A stretch of 64,000 bases of DNA, from NCBI RefSeq assembly GCF_020055675.1, contig NZ_JAIPUS010000009.1:1-64000 (forward strand). Direction: 5' to 3'. Made by a program: the position numbers and the translations under genes. Positions 57,516 to 64,000 of the stretch are shown here, in pieces; position 1 is the first letter of the stretch; each line of letters opens with the position of its first letter. The notes below the pieces were generated by a model that was not told the origin of the DNA, did no database searches, and saw only the letters and a program-made list of their open reading frames with translations. Origin of the DNA: Marivita sp. GTDB taxonomy: Bacteria > Pseudomonadota > Alphaproteobacteria > Rhodobacterales > Rhodobacteraceae.

Positions 57516-58172
57516 TCACGCGCCGAGGATGTCCGGCAACAGGCGGGCCGCCTCTTGCGCCGGCGCGGCAAGGGCCGCGCGGTCCTCGCCGGGAAAGAAG
57601 CGGGCGCGCAGGTGGGTCGCCATAGGCTTTGGCGACAGGATACGCACGTCGGGGCCGATCGACCTGGTTTCTTCCTGCCAACTGCGGGCAAGATGGATTT
57701 GCGCCGCCTTGGTGGTGCCGTAGTGGCCGTAGAACTTTTCGCCGCCATGGTTGTCTTCGAAGAACACCGCGCGCCCGTCGCTGGCCAGAAGATGCGAGAT
57801 ATAGGGAACCAGATGCGCCATCGCATCCGTGTTGATCGACAGTGATTTCTTCCAGTCCTTGGCATCGAGATGATCCACCGGCGTCAGCGGCCCGGCGTGG
57901 ATCGCGGTATGAACCCAGAGCGCGATCTGGCCCCAGCGGTCATGCACCGACCGACAAAGCTGTGCCATGGCATCGGCTTTCACAATGTCCATCGGCGCGA
58001 GCGTGGCGGTGCCGCCGCGTTTCTGAATGCGGTCGTCAAGCTCTTCGAGCCCGCCAACGGTGCGGGCCACGGCGATGACATGATGCGTGTCGGCCAGCGC
58101 CTCGGCCAGCGCAAAGCCGAGACCGCGAGAGGCGCCTGTGACCAGCGCGAGGGGACGGGATGTGTCTGTCAT
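57516..58172 (-). CDS. SDR-family oxidoreductase
   Basis: ALVTGASRGLGFALAEALADTHHVIAVAR, GHYGTTKAAQIHL. Confidence 0.88.
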   Translation of the reverse strand: MTDTSRPLALVTGASRGLGFALAEALADTHHVIAVARTVGGLEELDDRIQKRGGTATLAPMDIVKADAMAQLCRSVHDRWGQIALWVHTAIHAGPLTPVDHLDAKDWKKSLSINTDAMAHLVPYISHLLASDGRAVFFEDNHGGEKFYGHYGTTKAAQIHLARSWQEETRSIGPDVRILSPKPMATHLRARFFPGEDRAALAAPAQEAARLLPDILGA

Positions 58173-58295
58173 GCGATGCCACATGCCTTTTTGCCGCCGC
58201 GCCTGCAAGAGGGCAGTGCATGACTCGATGTTGCATTTGCACATGGAACCGTGGCAAATATCCGCAAAACAACCGTCATATGAGGGACCTGCGCC

Positions 58296-58886
58296 ATGAC
58301 ACTTACCCAAGCCGCCTTCGGCAAGACTACTCTTACCCGCCAGGTGCTTCTGGCGCTTGGGGGCGCTGCGCTGATTGCGGCGGCGACACAGGTGTCGGTC
58401 CCGTTCTTTCCGGTGCCGATGACACTGCAAACCCTTGCGATCCTGATCGTCGGCCTGAGTTTCGGCGCTCGTCTGGGCACCGCGACATTGCTGACCTATC
58501 TGGGCTACGGCGCGATGGGGCTGCCGGTTTTCGCAAACGGCATGAACGGTCTTGCCTTTGCCGGTCCGACCGCAGGCTTTCTTCTAGGCTTTGTCCTGAT
58601 GGCATGGCTCGCGGGTCTGGCGGCAGATCGCGGCATCGCACGGGGCGTCGTATCGACGGTTCTCGTGGCACTGGTCCTGTCGATGCTGCTGTATCTCCCC
58701 GGCATTGCGTGGCCGATGGCCGTGGCGTCGGCGACGGGCATTGAAGCAGGTTGGGTTGGCCAGGAGATCGGGGTCTACTGGACCCATTTCATCGCGCCGT
58801 TCCTGATCGGGGATGCGGTCAAGGCCGTGATCGCGGCTCTGATCGTGACCGGTGCGTGGAAAGCGTTCAAGGGTCGCACCGCTTAA
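58296..58886 (+). CDS. bioY: Biotin transporter BioY
   Basis: ATQVSVPFFPVPMTLQTLAILIVGLSFGARLGTATLLTYLGYGAMGLPVFA. Confidence 0.93.
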   Translation: MTLTQAAFGKTTLTRQVLLALGGAALIAAATQVSVPFFPVPMTLQTLAILIVGLSFGARLGTATLLTYLGYGAMGLPVFANGMNGLAFAGPTAGFLLGFVLMAWLAGLAADRGIARGVVSTVLVALVLSMLLYLPGIAWPMAVASATGIEAGWVGQEIGVYWTHFIAPFLIGDAVKAVIAALIVTGAWKAFKGRTA

Positions 58887-58906
58887 GAAACTGGCATCTG
58901 GACCAA

Positions 58907-58942
58907 AAAAGACCCCCGTCGAGCGATCGGCGGGGGTCTTTT
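58907..58942 (+). terminator. Rho-independent terminator after bioY
   Basis: AAAAGACCCCCG ... CGGGGGTCTTTT. Confidence 0.85.
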
Positions 58943-59009
58943 CTTGTTGGGGGCTCCGCCCCCGTCGCGCAGGCGCGACTCCCCCGGGATATTTTCTAAC
59001 CAGAGAAGG

Positions 59010-59266
59010 TCAGGACCGGGGTGCGGGCATCTCGAGCCAGCGTGCGGTCCCGTTGCGCGCCATCGCGATACGGCTTTCTTCGATGGCGACAATTGTCTGT
59101 CCGTTCACGATGTCACCGTCGTGGTCTTGCCGCCGCGCAGTTTCAGAAGGGCGTGCAGGTCGCTTTGTGACCCGAAGATCCCCAGCAGCGTCACTGCGCC
59201 GCCCAGATCGCGGGTTGTCCGGGTCGCGTGTTGCGCGACCAGCGGCGGGGTGGTGTCTTGTGCCAT
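59010..59266 (-). pseudogene. Frameshifted small ORF (GspC/PulC-like periplasmic motif) downstream of purF
   Basis: MAQDTTPPLVAQHATRTTRDLGGAVTLLGIFGSQSDLHALLKLRGGKTTTVTS* continues in a second frame as GDIVNGQTIVAIEESRIAMARNGTARWLEMPAPRS*. Confidence 0.6.
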
Positions 59267-59360
59267 TGTCCGACCATGATTGTTCCGATGACCCGCCAGA
59301 TGGCGGGGATCGTGAGCAATGGAAAGCCGGAGTCTGTGCCTGCGCGGAAGCGCGCCGAGA

Positions 59361-60833
59361 TTACTCGGCGGCCTTCATCTCGAAGCCCTTTTCCAGCATG
59401 TCGGACGGCTCGATCGGGTATTCGCCGGAAAAACAGGCATCGCAATATTGCGGCGATGTGTTGTCGCGGCCCGAGCTTTCGCCGACGGCACGGTAAAGCC
59501 CGTCGAGCGAGATGAACTTGATGCTGTCGACGCCCAGATGGTCGCGCATTTCGTCTTCGGACATTGTGGCGGCCAGCAATTTTTCGCGCTGCGGCGTGTC
59601 GACACCGTAAAAGCAGGGCCAGGACGTCGGCGGGCTGGCGATTCGGAAATGCACTTCGGCGGCGCCGGCATCGAGGATCATTTCCTTGATCTTGCGGCTG
59701 GTCGTGCCCCGCACGACTGAGTCGTCAACCAGCACCACGCGTTTGCCCTTGATGAGCGCGCGGTTGACGTTGAGCTTGAGGCGCACGCCCATGTTGCGGA
59801 TCTGCTCTGTCGGCTCGATGAAGGTGCGGCCCATGTACTGGTTGCGGATGATCCCCATGCCGTAGGGGATGCCGGATTCGTGGGCATAGCCGATGGCTGC
59901 GGGCGTGCCGCTGTCGGGGACCGGGCAGACCAGGTCGGCCTCCACGGGGGTTTCCCGGGCCAGTTCCACGCCGATCTGGCGGCGGGTCTCGTAGACCGAA
60001 CGGTCGCCGATGATGCTGTCGGGGCGCGAGAAATAGACGTGTTCGAAGATGCAGAAGCGGGATTTCTGCGGGCGGAAGGGGTGGAGGGATTCGACACCCT
60101 TGTCGGCGGTGATAACAACCATTTCGCCGGGTTCGATCTCGCGCACGTACTCTGCGCCGATGATATCGAGCGCGCAGGTTTCCGAGCTGAGCGCATAGCC
60201 ATCCGCGATCTTGCCCAGCACCAGCGGGCGCACACCCAGCGGGTCGCGCACACCGATCAGCTTGGTGCGGGTCATGGCAACCACAGAAAACGCCCCCTCA
60301 ACGCGGCGCAGCGCGTCTTCCATCCGGCTGGGGATGTCGCGCTGCAGCGAGCGCGCCATCAGGTGGATGATGCATTCGCTGTCAGACGAGCTTTGAAAAA
60401 TCGAGCCGCGGTCGATCAGTTCTTTACGCAGGGCGTCGGCATTGGTGATGTTGCCGTTGTGGGCAATCGCCGCGCCGCCCATGGAAAACTCGCCGAAGAA
60501 AGGCTGCACGTCGCGGATCTGGGTCTGGCCCTTGGATCCGGCGGTGGAATAGCGGACATGGCCGATGGCAAGCTCCCCGGGCAGGGTTTCCATCAGCTTG
60601 TGGCTGGTGAAATTGTCGCGGACATAGCCGAACCGGCGGGCAGAGTTGAACCCGTGATCCGGGTGATGACTGACGATCCCGCCAGCCTCCTGCCCGCGAT
60701 GTTGCAGCGCGTGCAGGCCAAGGGCGACAAAATTCGCCGCGTCGGTCACCCCGACCACGCCGAAAACGCCGCATTCTTCCTTGAGTTTGTCGTCGTCGAA
60801 TGGATGGGCAGGTGGCATCTGGGTGTCGGACAA
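59361..60833 (-). CDS. purF: Amidophosphoribosyltransferase
   Basis: EECGVFGVVGVTDAANFVALGLHALQHRGQEAGGI, RVVLVDDSVVRGTTSRKI. Confidence 0.97.
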   Translation of the reverse strand: MSDTQMPPAHPFDDDKLKEECGVFGVVGVTDAANFVALGLHALQHRGQEAGGIVSHHPDHGFNSARRFGYVRDNFTSHKLMETLPGELAIGHVRYSTAGSKGQTQIRDVQPFFGEFSMGGAAIAHNGNITNADALRKELIDRGSIFQSSSDSECIIHLMARSLQRDIPSRMEDALRRVEGAFSVVAMTRTKLIGVRDPLGVRPLVLGKIADGYALSSETCALDIIGAEYVREIEPGEMVVITADKGVESLHPFRPQKSRFCIFEHVYFSRPDSIIGDRSVYETRRQIGVELARETPVEADLVCPVPDSGTPAAIGYAHESGIPYGMGIIRNQYMGRTFIEPTEQIRNMGVRLKLNVNRALIKGKRVVLVDDSVVRGTTSRKIKEMILDAGAAEVHFRIASPPTSWPCFYGVDTPQREKLLAATMSEDEMRDHLGVDSIKFISLDGLYRAVGESSGRDNTSPQYCDACFSGEYPIEPSDMLEKGFEMKAAE

Positions 60834-60943
60834 ATCGGGGCTCCGAATCCGTGGCAGCAGAAGATGCCCTCGTCATAAGGGGCATTCGCGTCAGTGTCAC
60901 GAAACTATCATGTTATCGCGGCGGTATGATGAAGGGTGATGAA

Positions 60944-61516
60944 TTATGCATCGCTCTCGGTCGGCGCGTCGCACACGCTTACCAGGGATTCGTATTGTGC
61001 GGTGATCCATCCCAGGGCTTTTTCCGGGTTCTGATCCTCGATCTGGCCGGTCATGCGGCTGAACACCACGGCGGAGCGGCTGTCATCGATCATCGCGACG
61101 TCCTGCGCAGTGACGACAACCTGATAGACAAAGAACGCCACCGCCACGAGCAGAATCCCGCGCGCCACCCCGAAGAGAAAGCCGAACGCCTGATCCAGCC
61201 CGCCAAGGGCCGATCTCTGGACCAAGCTGGAAAACAACGGCGTGAAGAACGACATTATGACCAGCGCAATGGTGAAAACCACGGCGAAGCCGCCAATCAC
61301 GCTCAATTCGCAACTGCCTGTCATGAATTCACCGATGATGGGGATTTCCACCATCAGCGGCCGCAATTGCGGCCCGAACATGAAGCCCAGCACAGCCGCG
61401 GCGATCCAGCCCAGAATGGCCATCGCCTCGCGGACGATGCCGCGAGAATAGGCCAGAAGCGCGGAGAGAACGATGACGACGGCAACCGCGCCATCAATAA
61501 TGGTGAACCCTTCCAT
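60944..61516 (-). CDS. cvpA: CvpA family protein
   Basis: FTIIDGAVAVVIVLSALLAYSRGIVREAMAILGWIAAAV. Confidence 0.9.
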   Translation of the reverse strand: MEGFTIIDGAVAVVIVLSALLAYSRGIVREAMAILGWIAAAVLGFMFGPQLRPLMVEIPIIGEFMTGSCELSVIGGFAVVFTIALVIMSFFTPLFSSLVQRSALGGLDQAFGFLFGVARGILLVAVAFFVYQVVVTAQDVAMIDDSRSAVVFSRMTGQIEDQNPEKALGWITAQYESLVSVCDAPTESDA

Positions 61517-61549
61517 CGGCCTCTTGCCCTTCTTTTTATTCGGATGGCG

Positions 61550-62917
61550 CTAACCTGCGCCGAACACATCACCAACAAAGCTTGCCAAAGCGTCAATTTC
61601 CGTCGCGGTGAATCCTTCACGCGCGACCGATTTCCCACCCTTTGGCACGATGGCAGCGGTAAAACCAAGTTTTTGTGCCTCTTTCAACCGATTTTCGGTT
61701 TGTCCCACCGGGCGCAGCGCGCCGGAGAGGCTGATCTCGCCCAAAACCACCGTTTCCGGGGGCAGGGCGATGTCCTCGCGCGCGGACAGAAGGGCCGCGG
61801 CCACGGCAAGGTCCGCGGCCGGTTCGCTGACCTTCATACCGCCTGCCACGTTGAGATACACGTCCATTCCGGCAAAGGGGATGCCGCAGCGCGACTCCAG
61901 CACGGCAAGGATCATCGCAAGGCGTCCGCCGTCCCAGCCGACCACCGTGCGGCGCGGCTGGCTGTGTGGCGTGGGGGCCACAAGAGCCTGAAATTCCACC
62001 AGAACCGGGCGGGTGCCCTCGATTCCCGCGAAAACGGCCGATCCCGGTGTCGGGTCGCCGCGGTCCGAAAGGAACAGCGCCGAGGGATTCGCCACCTCGG
62101 CCAGCCCGGCGCCGGTCATCTCGAAGACGCCGATTTCGTCCGCCGGGCCGAAGCGGTTCTTGACTGCGCGCAGGATGCGGAATTGATGCCCGCGCTCGCC
62201 TTCGAAATACAGCACCGTGTCGACCATGTGTTCGACCACGCGCGGGCCGGCGATCTGGCCGTCCTTGGTGACATGGCCAACCATGACAATGGAGGTGCCG
62301 CGCCGTTTGGCAAAGCTTGTCAGCTCATGTGCCGAGGCGCGCACCTGCGCCACGCTGCCAGGGGCAGAGGCCACGTTGTCGGCCCACATGGTCTGAATCG
62401 AGTCGATGATGGCGAGATCGGGTTTTTCGTTCTCCAGCGTCGTCAGGATGTCGCGCAGGTTGGTTTCGGTCGCCAGCTTGACCGGGGCGTCGCGCAGGCC
62501 AAGACGAGCGGCGCGCATCCGCACCTGCGCGCTGGCTTCTTCGCCGGAAAAATAGATGACCTTCAGCCCGGCGTTGGCAAAGGCGGCGGCGGCCTGCAAC
62601 AGGAGCGTCGATTTTCCGATACCCGGATCGCCGCCAACCAGAAGCGCCGAAGCGGGCACCAGGCCGCCGCCCAGCACCCTGTCGAGTTCGTTCATGTGCG
62701 ACGTTGTGCGGGGGGGTGGCGCCTCGGTTCCCGAAAGATCGCTCAGCGGCAGGGCCCGGCCTTTCGAAGCGCCCAGCGTTCGGGCCGCGGGGCCGGTGGC
62801 CAGTGGCGTTTCCTCGACGATCGAATTCCACGTTTCGCAGGCATCGCAGCGGCCCGACCACTTGGTGGTCGTGTTGCCGCAGGACTGACACACGAAGTTT
62901 GCGGAGGATTTCGCCAT
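61550..62917 (-). CDS. radA: DNA repair protein RadA
   Basis: FVCQSCGNTTTKWSGRCDACETWNS, LLVGGDPGIGKSTLLLQAAA; Lon-like C-terminal region. Confidence 0.95.
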   Translation of the reverse strand: MAKSSANFVCQSCGNTTTKWSGRCDACETWNSIVEETPLATGPAARTLGASKGRALPLSDLSGTEAPPPRTTSHMNELDRVLGGGLVPASALLVGGDPGIGKSTLLLQAAAAFANAGLKVIYFSGEEASAQVRMRAARLGLRDAPVKLATETNLRDILTTLENEKPDLAIIDSIQTMWADNVASAPGSVAQVRASAHELTSFAKRRGTSIVMVGHVTKDGQIAGPRVVEHMVDTVLYFEGERGHQFRILRAVKNRFGPADEIGVFEMTGAGLAEVANPSALFLSDRGDPTPGSAVFAGIEGTRPVLVEFQALVAPTPHSQPRRTVVGWDGGRLAMILAVLESRCGIPFAGMDVYLNVAGGMKVSEPAADLAVAAALLSAREDIALPPETVVLGEISLSGALRPVGQTENRLKEAQKLGFTAAIVPKGGKSVAREGFTATEIDALASFVGDVFGAG

Positions 62918-62974
62918 GGCGGTGCTTGTGACCCAAGCCGAGCGGGCCTGCAAGCGATGTCTGTCAGCACGGTG

Positions 62975-63828
62975 TCATTCGGCGGCCCGACGCGCGAGCA
63001 GGGCGACAATGCGGTTGTCGTCCGTGTCGGGGATGTCGTCCGGATCGTGGCCGTCTTCGGTCGCCGGTTCCGGTGTGGCACCTGCTGTGGCACCCTGTCG
63101 TGCGGGATCGTCGGGGTGTCCGTGCCTTTGTGCAACTCCGGGAGGATGTCGGCCAGTTCCGCGTTCAGACGCGCGAGCTGCGCTTGCGCCACGCTTTCCT
63201 CAAGCGCGACCTTGTCGGCCCAGACACGCATTTCCGAGGCTGTCGCCTTGGCCGCGTCGAGGCGGGTGTTGAACTCCTCGATCTCCTGCTGTCGCTGGAC
63301 CAGGAAATCCCGGGCGCGGGCAACACTGCTTTCGGAATAGGTCCGGGCCAGGTCGCGGGACAGGTGGCTCATCTGGCTGGCCACTTCGAGCACCGAAGGC
63401 TCCAGTTCGGCCAGATCGGGATGATCGTGCAGATAGGCCATGCGTTCGCGCACCGAATCAAATTCGGACCTCATCTTGAACACCCCCTCGCGGTCTGACG
63501 CATGGCAGAGCCGGTAGGCGCGGGCGACGTCCTCCATGGCGATGTGAAAGCGACGATGCGAGTTTTCCAGCGTCATGATCCGGGCGTTGGCAGGCAGGAA
63601 AAAACAAAGGCCCAGCAAAAGCGCCGTTGCCGCAACTTGTACCAGCCATCCAGCCTGCGAATAGGCGACACCCCCAAATGTTGCGGTCATCTCGAGCCAT
63701 GGCGCATACCCAAAAGCACAGACCAATGTGTATCCCGACAGGCCAAGACCCAGCAGGGCCACGGTTGCAAACATCAACCGGTGCATCAGCCATGTCATGG
63801 CACCGCCAAACGATTGCAGCGCACCCAT
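62975..63828 (-). CDS. Membrane/coiled-coil protein upstream of radA, apparent C-terminal frameshift
   Basis: Two N-terminal TM segments then coiled coil; adding one base to GGGG at 63113-63116 restores ...KGTDTPDDPARQGATAGATPEPATEDGHDPDDIPDTDDNRIVALLARRAAE*, ending at 62975. Confidence 0.65.
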
Positions 63829-64000
63829 CTTGAATGTCCCCCGAAAGCACTCATACCATCCGCGACTTCGGCGACTTTATGCCGAAAGCAAAAATGGACA
63901 TACTGTTTTTTAATGATTTTCCGGACTGTCGCCGCGGATGTGGAGAATTCATCCGGAGGCGCGGGACTGTCTTCGCAGCGTGATCAATCCCGTGTCACGC

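Noticed and set aside
58173-58295. BioR-type operator (TTATAGATA-like) upstream of bioY
   Set aside because: No convincing match; only a weak TGCATTTGCA dyad.
60800-63340. 846-aa plus-strand ORF
   Set aside because: Antisense to cvpA, radA and the gene upstream; no recognisable domain; typical codon-position GC artefact.
1-64000. CRISPR arrays, prophage, integrases, transposases, tRNA or rRNA
   Set aside because: None recognised by eye on either strand; tRNAscan-SE, Infernal and CRISPR finders would be needed to exclude them formally.

Overview
This 64 kb window is GC-rich and densely coded. Gene content (sarcosine oxidase, Entner-Doudoroff eda/edd, CcmI, BioY, MaoC-PTA fusion) suggests a marine Rhodobacteraceae/roseobacter-type alphaproteobacterial chromosome; this placement is inference. 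From left to right it contains: a partial acs; adenine deaminase; a LysR gene divergent from a dabB-dabA inorganic-carbon transporter; an AROM-like aroA divergent from an arsRC-gap-arsJ arsenate operon; Fe-ADH; a decayed pobA; a MaoC-PTA fusion. Next is a ~15 kb catabolic locus (15.6-30.9 kb) with a split E2/E1 2-oxoacid-dehydrogenase-like complex, ALDH, a DddP/creatinase-like M24 protein, two SDRs, a regulator that fuses a winged helix to a solute-binding-protein domain, and a ribose-type ABC transporter. Then follow tungstate (tup) and zinc (znu/zur) uptake, soxBDAG, sodB, rarD, LOG, LysM, HNH, eda/edd, rlmI, PIN, M23, pcm, surE, bioY, purF, cvpA and radA. The best candidate for an undescribed system is the 15.6-30.9 kb locus. 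I also found two probable frameshifts (about 59.1 and 63.1 kb), a pobA that has lost its start codon, and several perfect palindromes that look like operators. I saw no rRNA, tRNA, CRISPR array, transposase or integrase. All family calls come from reading motifs; no database search was run.
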